The position numbers and the translations under genes were made by a program. From Russula earlei (taxonomy: Eukaryota > Basidiomycota > Agaricomycetes > Russulales > Russulaceae), in assembly GCA_025769875.1 (NCBI GenBank), contig JAGFNK010000521.1:1-36509 (forward strand): a stretch of 36,509 bases of DNA, given 5' to 3'. The first letter of the stretch is position 1. Every line of letters begins with the position of its first letter. A model generated the notes under the pieces. That model did no database searches, was not told the DNA's origin, and saw only the letters and a list, made by a program, of their open reading frames with translations. Shown piece by piece: positions 19,108 to 30,201 of the stretch.

Positions 19108-21034
19108 TGTCATGAACCATTCCCCAGAGAGGGCCCTTGAAGGACCCTTCCTTATAGGAGGAAACCCAGCCTCTATGGTGTCACCCTGTTCACACGAGCA
19201 AAAGGGGTGAGTAGAGGTGTCCACAATATCGCGCGCGCATTGTTGCACGAGCGATTCTCGGCACAATCAACATACAGCAAGCCCCACTTAAAGGCAACCC
19301 TTCTAGCAACTAAAGACAGTATTAGGGCCTTCCTAAGGACCCTTTGGAACGACCCTAGAAACTCTACAATAGGTACTAACCTAGTATCAAAGGCCCTACA
19401 ACGTGTTATTAGACCAACTCTAATAACTACAGAACGAACTATAAGGCAACACTAAAGACCTTAATAGAACTATTAGGGTCGACTCTAAGGACCCTAATAG
19501 AACTATATAAGGGCCTTATAAGATAACACTATTCCCTAGCCAAACTACAAGTCCTCAAATGACCGGCCCTAAACTAACTAACAGGAAAGGGATCAGGTGC
19601 TTGCACGTGCACTAAAGCAGTAAACACGTGGACAATGGAAGCTCTTACTCATCAAGAGGAGCTTCTTACTCAGAAGCTTACTGAGCATGACTGAGCATGC
19701 TCAGTAAGCGTCCTCCGACTTCTTACTCATCACTCTATTATGCTTGATAACAAGGTTATGACTTGTCCCCTATTTAGCAGTTCTCTTGTAGTATATAAGC
19801 ACTCAATAAAGTAGCGGACAGTCCTCAGACTGTCCATTTGTTTACAGCACTCTCCATCCCTGGGATACTCCTTTAAGGACCATCCCCTTGTGACTACTGT
19901 CATGAACCATTCTCCGGAGAGGGCCCTTGAAGGACCCTTCCTTATAGGAGGAAACCTGGTCTCTATGGTGTCACCCTGTTCACACGAGCAAAAGGGGTGA
20001 GTAGAGGTGTCCACAATATCGCGCGCGCATTGTTGCGCGAGCGATTCTCGGCACAATCGACATACAGCAAGCCCCACTTAAAGGCAACCCTTCTAGCAAC
20101 AAAAGACAGTATTAGGGCCTTCCTAAGGACCCTTTGGAACGACCCTAGGAGCTCTACAATAGGCACTAACCTAGTATCAAAGACCCTACAACGCGTTATT
20201 AGACCAACTCTAATAACTATAGAACGAACTATAAAGCAACACTAAGGACCTTAGTAGAAGTATTAGGGTCGACTCTAAGGACCCTAATAGGACTATATAA
20301 GGGCCTTATAAGATAACACTATTCTCTAACCAAACTACAAGTCCTCAAATGACCGGCCCTAAACTAACTAACAGGAAATGAATCAGGTGCTTGCACGTGC
20401 ACTAAAGCAGTGAACACGTGGACAATGGAAGCTCTTACTCATCAAGAGAAGCTTCTTACTCAGCAGCTTACTGAGCATGACTGAGCATGCTCAGTAAGCG
20501 TCCTCCGACTTCTTACTCATCACTCTATTGTGCTTGATAACAAGGTTATGACTTGTTCCCTATTTAGCAGTTCTCTTGTAGTATATAAGCGCTCAATAAA
20601 GTAGCGGACAGTCCTCAGACTGTCCATTTGTTTACGGCACTCTCCATCCCTGGGATACTCCTTTAAGGACCGTCCCCTTGTGACCATTCTGGCCTCTTCC
20701 CTGCGTGATTGTTCTACTCTCACAGTAACAATACCTCTCTGGTATTTGTTACTACTCTGGACTCTACTCCTTGCCCACGCGGTCCTGGACGTCTATCGAC
20801 TCGTCTTCGAGCTTATCCCTCGCTCTTGAACTGGATAGTTCAACAGTGAGTCTTGACAACTACCCTGGCCTCTTCCCTGCGTGATTGCTCGACTCTCACA
20901 GTAACAATACCCCTCTGGTATCTGTTACTACTCTGGACTCTACTTCTTGCCCACACAGTCTTGGACGTCTATCGACTCGTCTTCGAGCTTATCCCTCGCT
21001 CTTGAACTGGATAGTTCAACAGTGAGTCTTGACA
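19108..21034 (+). repeat. Outer solo LTR (element-1 family) inserted in element 2
   Basis: Segments 19108-19897 and 20864-21034 make one 961-bp LTR (TGTCA..TGACA), flanked by CTCAT at 19103-19107 and 21035-21039. It is split by a second copy of the same LTR. It sits about 15 bp before the gag-pol frameshift site of element 2. Confidence 0.9.
19898..20858 (+). repeat. Inner solo LTR nested in the outer one
   Basis: 961 bp, TGTCA..TGACA, flanked by ACTAC at 19893-19897 and 20859-20863, in the same orientation as the LTR it interrupts. Both are closely similar to the LTRs of element 1. Confidence 0.92.
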
Positions 21035-21048
21035 CTCATCCTCAAGGA

Positions 21049-21055
21049 GGATTTT
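21049..21055 (+). promoter_or_regulatory. -1 frameshift heptamer of element 2
   Basis: In gag phase A-G GAT TTT CTC TAG, so GGATTTT lies two codons before the gag stop, and pol continues in the -1 frame (GGA TTT TCT CTA). Same heptamer as elements 1 and 4. No strong hairpin is evident just downstream. Confidence 0.55.
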
Positions 21056-22233
21056 CTCTAGGCCAAGGTACAACAGTCGGTACTAAGGCCCACATAGATA
21101 CCATTGTTCAGCATAAAGAAAACTCAATGAAAGTTCCTTTTATGTTAACAACCAATGGGAAGACTGGCCAAGCGCTCCTTGACAGTGGAGCAACAGAAAA
21201 TTTCATCAGTCAAGGAATCATGGGAAAATTACAAATCCCACTCCGAACCCTCAGAACCCCCAGGCCCATTATCAACGTGGACAGCACCAGTAACCAAGGA
21301 GGAGCACTAACCCATTATGCTCATATGGCCATGCGACACGGTCCCACCACACAACTTCTCACCTTCTATGTTACAAATCTGGGAGAAGATAGAATAATTC
21401 TCAGCTACCCCTTCCTAAAAGCATTAAACCCCCTGGTCAACTGGAGTACTGGTCATCTGAGAAACCACCTAGGGGTCCTCCTCACCCCCGTACCCTTAGC
21501 TAAAACACCAAGAATCCGGGTTGCACAAATAAGGTCAACCGTTATCCCCACTGAGTACTTACGACATCAGAAAGTCTTCTCAGAAGAAGCAGCCAAATGA
21601 CTCCCACCCAGTCAAGGAGAACTTGACTTCAGAATCACCCTCAAACCTGATGCCCCCAAGTTCCTTGATTGTCAAACTTACCTCCTTCCCCAGAATGAGA
21701 AACAAGAACTGTCAAGACAAATACAGGAGGACCTAGCCAAAGGCTTCATTAAAGACGGTGTTTCAGACTTCGTATCCCCTGTCTTCTTTGTTCAGAAAAA
21801 AGACAGTACTGCCCCACAAATGGTAGTCAACTACCAAAAACTTAATAACGCCACAGTCCCCAATTACCATGCTTTACCTAACATGGAAGAACAATTACAC
21901 TGACTAAGGGGCAAAACCACCTTTAGCAAATTTGATGTCCGAGCCGGCTACAACAACATCCTGATTCATCCAGAAGACTGACACAAGGGGGCCTTCAAAA
22001 CCCAATTTGGCACATTCATCCCTATGGTAATGGGCTTCGGCTTCACCAATGCCCCAGCAACCTTCCAACGAGCAATGAACCATACTCTCTGACTGTGGCT
22101 TCTCAAATACCCAGAAAACACCTGTAACTACCTAGATGACGTGGCAATAGCCACAGGTTTAGGGGAAGAACACCTTCACCAACAGATTACACATGAATTC
22201 CTTGATCTACTCAAAAGAGACTCCTACTTTCTA
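21049..22233 (+). pseudogene. pol: Element 2 pol fragment: protease and RT
   Basis: Protease motif ALLDSGATENFI (about 21175), then IILSYPFL and NPLVNW. RT blocks: DFVSPVFFVQKKD, TTFSKFDVRAGYNNI, GFGFTNAPATFQRAM and the catalytic YLDD (22129-22140). In-frame TGA stops at 21598 (AK*LPP), and in LH*LRGK, ED*HKGAF and TL*LWLL replace Arg in each case, again fitting CGA to TGA. The frame is otherwise uninterrupted. It breaks off at FLKA, before RNase H and integrase. The DSGATENFI and YLDD.AIATG words resemble element 3 more than element 1. Confidence 0.88.
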
Positions 22234-22251
22234 AAGGCATCCACTCATAGA

Positions 22252-22565
22252 TGTTACGTGTTAGACAGAACTTTAGTATATGCGCTTATGGCAATAGGGT
22301 TACGCATACTACGCTATCTATCACAAGATAAGCCTTATGCTGCATCTAGAACGTTTCCACATCACGCGTCACTGAGTGCGCGATATTGTGGACACCTGTA
22401 GTCACCTCTTTTGGACTTAGGAACAGCCCTGGGTCATAGAGGTATAAATACCATACTTGTAGATGAGTATACACATCGCTCTACACCCCAATATCACTTG
22501 AGCATTAGCACAACCTCTAAGGTGGGTTGCTTGGCCTGTTAGCTGCGCTCTATGCTGCGCAACAA
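22252..22565. repeat. Possible LTR remnant at the broken end of element 2
   Basis: Starts TGTTACGTG and ends GCGCAACA. 22380-22440 resembles U3 of the element-1 LTR (CGCGATATTGTGGACACCT then AGTCACCTCTTTTG.., GGGTCATAGAGG), and is followed by TATAAATA at 22443. No target duplication was found, so the boundaries are tentative. Confidence 0.4.
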
Positions 22566-22639
22566 AATCATCAAACAGGGGTCTTTTGACACCCAAAAAA
22601 AACTGTGGACTCCCATTAATCAGCACTTTGACCCCCAGG

Positions 22640-23290
22640 TTACTGTCGTTTTCACGTGACCTTGCACTTGCCATTTTTGGATGTCATTTCAAGTGCGAAA
22701 TTAAAACTGCTATATCTCAACAGTTTCTCAACAGATTGCCTTGAAATTTTGCCAGTAGAACCTTATATACTATATCTAGGTGCAGCAAAAATATGGGAGT
22801 CTAATATTCAGTTCTTGAGATGTCGATTTTCGGGTGCTGACATGAGTGCAAAACTTTGAACTGCCATATCTCAACTGTTTCTCAACAGATTTACTTGAAA
22901 CTTCGACAGTGGGATCCCATGTCCTGTATCTAGGTGCAGCCCAAGAGTTGGGGCATAAATATCAGTTCTTGAAGTTTCGATTTTTGGGTGCAATCTGAGT
23001 GTGAAATTTCGAACTGCCATATCTCAACCGTTTCTCAATAGATTGCCTTGAAACCTGGAAAGTGGAACCTCATATACCGTATCTAGGTGCAACTAAAATA
23101 TGGGAGCCTAATATTCAGTTCTTGAAGTTTCAAATTTTGGGTGCTAATCTGCATGCGAAATTTCGAACAGCCATATCTCAACTATTTCTCAATGGATTGC
23201 CTTGAAACTTGGACATCAGAACCTCATGTACTGTATCTAGAGGCAGCCAAATATATTGGGTTTCATTTCACATTGTGGGGTGCCGACCCC
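22640..23290. repeat. Tandem repeat, about 154 bp, four diverged units
   Basis: The phrase CTGCcATATCTCAAC.GTTTCTCAACAGATT recurs at 22707, 22861, 23014 and 23168 (spacings 154, 153, 154), each followed by TTGAAAC, a TATCTAGGTGCA block and TCAGTTCTTGA.GTTTCGATTTT.GGGTGC. Units differ by roughly 15-25 percent by eye. No open frame spans it. Confidence 0.85.
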
Positions 23291-24065
23291 AAGCATGATA
23301 AGATTACATTTGCTCTACAGCTGAAAACATGACATGATACAACTATTTGCAACTGTAGCGAGGTGTGCATCGAGGCAGCAATTGCGATCGCGCATGAATG
23401 GGCAAATGGTGGGCTGCGAGCCCTCGCGTACGGCGGCAGCGAACAATGGCGAACAATGGAGGGATGGCCCAGTAGGCCGGAGTGACGCGGTGAGTGACAG
23501 TGTGATGCTCGGGCACCTTTCGGCGTTTGTCGTGTGTGACGCGGCATTCGCATGCACTACCTTCGTCGCCTACCCAACCCACAGAAAAATGCACTCGTTT
23601 ATCATTAGAGGGATCAGGACAGCTCTGTCATATGTGGTGCATCATACATACCTGATATCAGGACATTGTTGTTGACCCTTGGATATGAAAGCTTGCCCCT
23701 TTCACCTGGGCATTCAATTATATGACTCTGAAGGTGGAAATCATTATTCCCTTCTGGTCCGACCGTGGCCAGCTGTCTGTCACATTCTCTATCGAGGGAC
23801 GACGGGACCACAAGCAGCGGCGTACAAGTCTCGACCTGTCAGCGGCCGGACGCGTGTGAAGGAGCAGAGGGGTCTGGAGGAAGGATGGGATTCAGGGAGA
23901 CATACCTTCATCATTCCTGTCTACCTTTCATTTTGTTCTCCCACACAGTGCATCATACTATCGTATGTGTGTGGTCTCGAGCAAGACATGGAACTTGCAC
24001 ATCATGGGTTCCCTCCTCTGCAGCGAGTTCAGATGCTTGCCGATGGGCATGTGCAAGCAGGCATC
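23291..24065. other. Unassigned sequence
   Basis: Higher GC with several overlapping frames of 60-130 codons on both strands (for example 23334-23675 and 23679-24080 plus), none with recognisable domains or clear splice-linked partners. I see no transposon signature. Confidence 0.35.
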
Positions 24066-24321
24066 TCACATAAAGAATAAAGAGTGGATCTTCGCTGACA
24101 AGATCTCTGGCACGCAGTGATTGAGGACTCGCATCAGCTCCTCGTGCCACCACTTGTCACGGCCCTGCGTCCACAGAACTTCGTTCCCCATGTGCCTAAG
24201 AACGAGGACATGCTCAACGTGCAGGCAGCCCTTCAGTGCCAAATCGACTGCTTTGGTTGTGATAGCTTCCCACCGCAATGCCCTTGTTTGGCCGTCCACT
24301 CTGTCGTGTTTTCTGGCTTCT
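24066..24321 (-). other. Open frame flush against element 3, possible truncated host exon
   Basis: A minus-strand frame of about 84 codons runs from the LTR edge to a stop at 24066 without an ATG at its start (RVDGQTRALRWEAITTKAV, then LVLRHMGNEVLWTQ, KWWHEELMRVLNHCV). Its hydrophobic and helical pattern is protein-like, but I do not recognise it. It may be the 3' part of a gene cut by the insertion or rearrangement that placed element 3 here. Confidence 0.25.
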
Positions 24322-24909
24322 TGTTAAGGCTCCAAAGTGCCTTAAATAAGATCAATGGTCGCGTCTATAAACGCGTCCTACCAATGCAGATATGCTTGAG
24401 TCAAGCAAGCAATACTCTTGGAGGGGAAGGAGTGTTAGATCCTTCTAGAGTATGACAACAAGATGAGAGGGGCTCTGCAAACGGGGTAGGAGTCAACTGT
24501 TTGGGATTGGCAAACTAAGTCGAGCTTAGGGCTCAACTGTTACAACTGGGGGCTTTATATAGCCTTACAGGGATAAGGTTTGTACTACTGTAGTACTAGT
24601 CGGTGCTATAGAAGCAAAACATGGCTCATAGAAGCGAGGTTGCTTCTATGTAAACGATCTCAGTGCTGGAAGCATTAAGTGCTTCCCCAATCAAGGAATC
24701 GACGTACGTGGCGGTACAGGAACATCTGGGACAGAAGCAATGCTACTCATTGCTTCTTCAGTACATCTTCTGAAAGATACGATCAACGCGCTCCGAATGT
24801 GATATCAAGGAACATAAACGATCAAGATCTGACGCACGCATAATGCAAACAGTGCAGTCCATAGTTCAGGTGTTCCGGCATCTTCCGGACCCCAAACCAC
24901 TCGGTAACA
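24322..24909 (-). repeat. 3' LTR of element 3
   Basis: 588 bp, TGTTAAGG..CGGTAACA. Nearly identical to the copy at 32373-32959. TATA at 24554-24561. Confidence 0.93.
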
Positions 24910-24926
24910 TTACCCCTCCTTCAGAT
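24910..24926 (-). promoter_or_regulatory. Polypurine tract of element 3
   Basis: Sense GAAGGAGGGGTAA directly before the 3' LTR. A purine run (AAGGGGATAAAGAAGAAG) lies in the RNase H-integrase linker near 28160, but unlike element 1 it is not an exact copy. Confidence 0.7.
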
Positions 24927-24950
24927 TGGTGGTCCCACACACCAACGATT

Positions 24951-27900
24951 CTAAAATCGAGTGGTGGGGTCAACGCCATCATCATCAAGGGGAGGAGGTG
25001 ATGTAGTGAAGGTGTATCGGCCTTCTTCTGCTGCCTCATAGGCAGCCAATGCTGAGGCCACTATCGCCTCTGACTCCTCAGCAGTGGCTGAAGGAGACAT
25101 GATCTGTGGGAGTCTGTCAGAGTCCCTAGGTAACCTCCGGACTGGAGGTGTGTCTGAGCGAAGAGGAGTTGTAGTGAAAGGTTCTTGAAAGGTCCTGGAC
25201 CCTTCTCCTTTCGCTACCTGCAAAATGTGCGGGTTAGCAATGTCCTCCCTCTCCTGGTCGGACTTCCTCTTCCTGCTCGGGTGTGCCTGTTCCCATCCTC
25301 GGTGGAAAGGGCATGATCTGATTGGTGTATAGGAACGATGATAGGGAGGCACTAGGCAATGTGAGGCAGCGTCTGCTGCCAGTTGGTCGTGGCAATACTG
25401 GTGGGGCAGTGGACAGTACTTGTTAAAATGTCCTACCTCGCCACAATACTTGCATCGGTTCCTTTTCCTCCTCCCTTCTATCATGTTCAGCTGCTGAGGC
25501 TCCAGAATGAAGTCAGCCGTTGCAGTAGACGCTTCCCCACTGCTGCTATAGGAATGGTAATAGATAGAGCTTTGGGGGGAAGGGTTTGGTGACGCTTCCG
25601 ATCCTGCTCCTCCTCGAAGGCGCATACCGGACATGGTTTGGAGGACGTTCATCTCCTCTTCTGTATACCCTTGCACCGTCGTAGGTGTGGGGCTGGCTGG
25701 TACTGGTTCTGGGTCAGAGGTAGCATACCCCTGAGCGATGTCTGCCAAAGGCAGCTGAGGGACGAAGACGGGTAGAGGGGGAGTGGGCTGCCCAGCCCGA
25801 TAGTTGGTGAGGAGTTCTTCAGCCCAGACACCTGGAGGGGTTTCTCCCTGGCTACAGCCTGCTTCAATGAACTCCCAACAACGTGAGCGTACTTTGGCTG
25901 CCGCCATTCTCTCCTTGGCTTCAGCCCTGTCTCTCTCTACTCCTCGCTTCTCAGCTAGGTACTTGCTGAGCTTGTAGCGCAGCTGCTTCTCCTCTTCTTC
26001 AAGCACCTTATAGTTAGCTTCCAGCGTCTCTTGTAAGGTGTAGAGATGGTCCAAGCGGTAGAGTTCTGCCTGCAGCCCATAGTCGCCTAGCAGGTAGAGG
26101 GTCTGTCTCCAGCGCCCTTCGAACTGCCTCTCTGTGTCGAAGCAGTCTAAGTCATGTTCGTCTTGGCCATAGTTATAGAGGTTATAGCAAGGGGTGGCCT
26201 GGAGGATCTCGCCATAGTCTGCATGGCCTTCTCCATTCTTCCCCCTCACTCTCGGCTCTCCCAAGGCAACGTCATAGGCCACATACCTGGCCGGTTTGTT
26301 GCCCCAAGTCATGCCATCAGGGATGTCAATCCCTGTGTGGTGTCTGTCAGCGTCCCATCGTACCCAAGGCTCTCCAGGGTGGGCATCCTGGGCAAGAGTG
26401 CTGGTGGGGGACGTCACATCCCAATCCCCAGGCTGAACGTCGACTTGGTCAGCAGGGGGTCCAAATTCGAGAGGACGCATATCTGCTTCTCCTTCTCCAG
26501 TGTTATGTTCATCCATTCCTTGGAAGAAGGCAAGAAGGGAAGCATCGGGAGTGGTGATTTCAAGTGGCCCCTCTACACCAGAGAGGTCGGACTGGGGAAC
26601 GATTTCATTAGTGGGAGTTTGGGACATTTGTGAGCGACGATATGGGGATGAGGAAGTAGAGGGCATCTTTCGCTGGACTTTTATAACCCGTATGGCCGTG
26701 GGGTTCTTTCTGTGATATTCCTCTATTAGTCTAGACGCTTTGATGTTCTCTACTGGCTCCCAAGAGTCATGGGCTTCGGAGTACCCTTCCCACCGGACTT
26801 GATACTCTAGTTGTTTCCTCCTTCCAGTTCGTCTCGAACCTAAAATCGTTGCTACTTCATATTCCTCTTCTCCTTCCACCAATTCTGCTTCTGGATTGGT
26901 GTAGTTGGCCCCATGCTCCTCGGTTTCCTTGTAAGGTGTCAATAAGGAGGCATGAAACGCGTTATGGATCCTCCAGCGGCTAGGGAGATCCAATCTGTAT
27001 GTCACCGGACTAATCACCTCCGTGATTTCAAAGGGCCCATATCGTTTTGGGCGTAGTTTCACTGTAGGATGTGTCGTTTTTAGGTTGGTGCTGTCGAGCC
27101 ATACCCTTTCTCCTTTCTGATAAGGTTGGAAACTACTTCTTCGCTTCCACATTAGGGAAGCGATCTTCATCGCTTCTTGTGCCTGTGATCTCGCTTCCTG
27201 GATCCGGACTTTCCAATTGTCTATTCTTGGTATCTTGCTTTCCCGATTTGGCTGGTGTGCTTTGGGCGTAAAACCCATCCATAAGAAGAAAGGGGATTGT
27301 CTGGTTGTCTCTGAAACGTTAGAATTCATCGTGTATTGCACCAGAGGCAGCCAATCCACCCAGTCGTCTTGTTGGTGGTTGCAAAAGATTCTTAGCGATG
27401 TTTCCATCGTCTGATTCGTTCTTTCTGATTGTCCATCTGTCTGAGGATGGTAGGCAGTGCTGATATTCTGTTTGATATGCAGCTGGTCGCAAAGTTCCCT
27501 AATGAACTTGGAACTTATTAGTTTATCTCGATCGGATATGATCTTGCTTGGTACTCCCACAAATGGGAATATTCTGTCCTTGTAGAGCTGTGCTAGCTCT
27601 TCTGCGTCCATTTCTTCTTTGCAAGGAAGCAAGATGACGCCTTTAGTACAATCGTGGTCAGTGACAGTCAATATACTGTCATATCCTTTCGACTTCGGCA
27701 ATTTGACCACAAAGTCCATGCTGACAGTCGAGAAGGGAGTAGCCCCTTCTTCTGGTGGAATGGGATACAAGGGAGGTCGATTTGGATGAGTGTTTGACTT
27801 GTTACTTTGGCAAATTGCGCATCCTTCCACATATCGATCGACAAAGCGTCTTATGGTGGGCCACCAGTAGTATCGCATCATTCCCAGTAATGTTTTAGCT

Positions 27901-30201
27901 TTTCCTGGGTGTCCTGCTGTGGGACTGTCATGATACTGTTCCAGTAAGGTCCTGTGGGTTCCTTCGTCGCCTGTAACCACCAAGGCTTCATTCTTCCACC
28001 ATAAGTTATGTCGCTTCTCCAGTCGGTGTCTCTGTACCCAATCAAGTAACTTTAATCGGTGTCTTTCTTCCCCTTGTTGGTTCTTTATCCGTTCTTCCAA
28101 TGCAGTAGTGTGCATTACTCGAATAAAAAGATGGTCAGGTAGCGCGACCACTTCTTCTTTATCCCCTTGTCCATCGTCAAGGTCAGGTCTCCTTGACAGG
28201 GCATCTGCTTTATTCCTTGCCCCTGCCTGATGTTTCAATTCTAAGTCGAAGTCCGCCAAGAAGGTAATGTATCTTGCCACTCGACCATTTATTCGCTGAG
28301 GGTGTCGGTAATGCAACAGGTTCGCATGGTCTGTATAAACCACCACCTTATGCTTTGCTCCCATGAGTAGGTGTCGCCAGTGTTTCAAGGCTCGCACCAT
28401 GGCTAAGAACTCTTTGTCCCATATGTCGTAGTTCTTCTCTGCTTGTTTCAAGGCTGCTGAGAAGTAACCTATTGGCCTCCTCTTTCCTTGTTCGTCCTTC
28501 TGGAATAATACTGCTCCAATGGCATAATTGGACGCGTCTACTTCCAGTTCAAAGGGTCGCTCCTCATCAGGATGGAGCAGGACAGGGTCAGAAGATACTA
28601 TCTGGATAAGTCGTTCCAGAGCATCTTTGCATTCTTGGGTCCATTCAAATGGCACCCCTTTCTTTGTCAAGGCAATAATGGGTCGAGCAATCTGACTGAA
28701 TCCTCGAATGAAAGCCCTATTGTAACTGAGGACTCCCATGACTTTGCGCACTTCGTGTACGTCCTTGATTTCCCGAGGCCAGTCCGTGATTCCTCGGACT
28801 TTGGAGGCCTCAATCTTCATCTTCCCTTCGTCTATGTCCCATCCTAGCATGGTTAGTTTTCGCACCATGAACTGGCACTTCTGGGGTTTCAGGAAGTATG
28901 ACTTCTTCTGCATCAGCAGTGAGTAGTTCGTTGACACATTGCTCATGGATTTCTAGTTGTTCAGGACTGTCCCCCGTGGCAATTCCAAAGTCATCCAGAT
29001 AGTTGACCGTGTATTCTGCCCATCGGTCCAGCCAGTCACCGAAGTCTCTTCTCATCAGCCTAGTAAAGAAGGCTGGTGCGTTCTTGAGCCCAAAATACAT
29101 GACGTTGGGCAGGTAGGTTCCATATGGCGTCTTGAAGGCTGCCTTCCAGCGATCTCCTTCTGCCAGTCGCACATTATTGTATCCCCATCGTATATCGAAT
29201 TTGGAGAAGACCTTTTTCCCTCGGAGTCTTTCCACCTCTTGTTCCAGATGTGGTAAAGGTTCATTGTCTCGTCTGGTCCACTGATTTAGTCGTCGATAGT
29301 CTACAATGATCCTCTTCTCCTTGCTGTCCTTCTTGCCAATGAAGAACACTGGAGATGTGTAGCTGGATGGACCTGGAGTGATGTATCGCTTCTCTACTTC
29401 ATCAGCTAGGAATTTCTTGAGGTATTCTCGCTCATCTCGTGTTAGGGGGTACACTTTGCAGTTTAGTTCCTTTGGTGCGTCAGGTAACAGCTCTATCTGC
29501 ATGTCTGGTTCCCTTGGTGGTGGGAACCTCTGGGACTTCTCTTCTGAGAAGACATCTGCAAAGCGGTGGAATTGCTTTGGAACATTGGCAAGGGGATCCT
29601 CTCCTTCCTGTGGTTTAATCGACTGCTGGGCCCACTTCTGAGCAATAGTCGTCTTTTGTAGGTAAATGGCTTCCCCTTTCTTCAATTGTCGGTTTTCATC
29701 TCTTGCTCGCTTTTGGAGTTTTGCGACATAGAGATCCAGGTACTTGTATCGAGCAGTCTCAATCTGTACCGTTCCTTCCATCAGCTGTCCTTTCTTCCAG
29801 TTGATGGTGGGGTCGAATTCATATAGGAAGGGATATCCCAGGATGACCCGATCCGTTCCTAAATCTGTGAGATAGAACCTTTGCAAGCTCTCCTTCTCCT
29901 TGTATCGGACGCGAAGCCAGCAGTAATGGGTGAGTTCCCCTTGCTTATTCTGGGTTCCGTCGACGTTTCGTACTACCATGGGTTCATGTAGTTCTTGTTT
30001 CCCAATCTTCAGTCTTTTCCAAGCTGAGTGATCGATGAAGTTCTCTGTTGCTCCACTGTCCAGTAGAGCAGATTCCTCGGCCGTTGTGTGTGCAGTGACG
30101 AAAGTGAACGGAATATTCATAGCATTCAGTCTTCTAATGTACACTTGCAACACACTATTCTTCCTAAGCCAGGCCGTCGACTTAGGTGTTCCTAAAAACC
30201 C
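24951..30201 (-). CDS. pol: Element 3 Pol with chromodomain and about 585-residue C-terminal extension
   Basis: Entered from gag by a probable -1 shift at 30195-30201. Protease has LLDSGATENFI; RT has SKFDIRWGYNNV and YLDD (about 29000); one extra base near 28915 breaks RT. RNase H has VDASNYAIGAV and TDHANLL. Integrase has GHPGKAK..CAICQ, SMDFVV, IISDRD and DGQSERTNQ; the chromodomain (QVRWEGYSEAHDSWEP) is at about 26715-26875. The frame then runs about 585 codons further: an acidic/Pro-rich part, a coiled coil (TLQETLEANYKVLEEEEKQL, about 25890-26075), and a second CCHC knuckle CKYCGEVGHFNKYC (25412-25456) followed by more Cys/His. Chromoviral Pol normally ends soon after the chromodomain, as element 1 does. 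Confidence 0.92.
30163..30201 (-). promoter_or_regulatory. -1 ribosomal frameshift signal of element 3
   Basis: In gag phase CAG GGU UUU UAG. The heptamer GGGUUUU (30201-30195) fits X XXY YYZ, and pol continues in the -1 frame (GGG UUU UUA). After 8 nt comes an 8-bp hairpin CCUAAGUC/GGCUUAGG with an 8-nt loop (30186-30163). The yeast L-A virus uses the similar GGGUUUA. Confidence 0.72.

Larger units (their letters stand above)
18578..22233 (+). mobile_element. Element 2: dead, truncated Ty3/gypsy gag-pol fragment with nested LTRs
   Basis: Plus-strand gag end, protease and RT up to just past the catalytic box, without either of its own LTRs. It is truncated on the left near 18575 and on the right at FLKA (22233). 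Seven in-frame TGA codons interrupt it, with no frameshift in about 1.7 kb of coding sequence. Two solo LTRs of the element-1 family sit at 19108-21034. Confidence 0.88.

Noticed and set aside
18761..22100. TGA reassigned to Arg in element 2
   Set aside because: Elements 1 and 3 use TGA as a normal stop and encode Arg conventionally, so deamination of CGA is simpler.
28155..28180. Central polypurine tract in element 3
   Set aside because: A purine run is present at the equivalent place but does not match the element's own 3' tract well enough.
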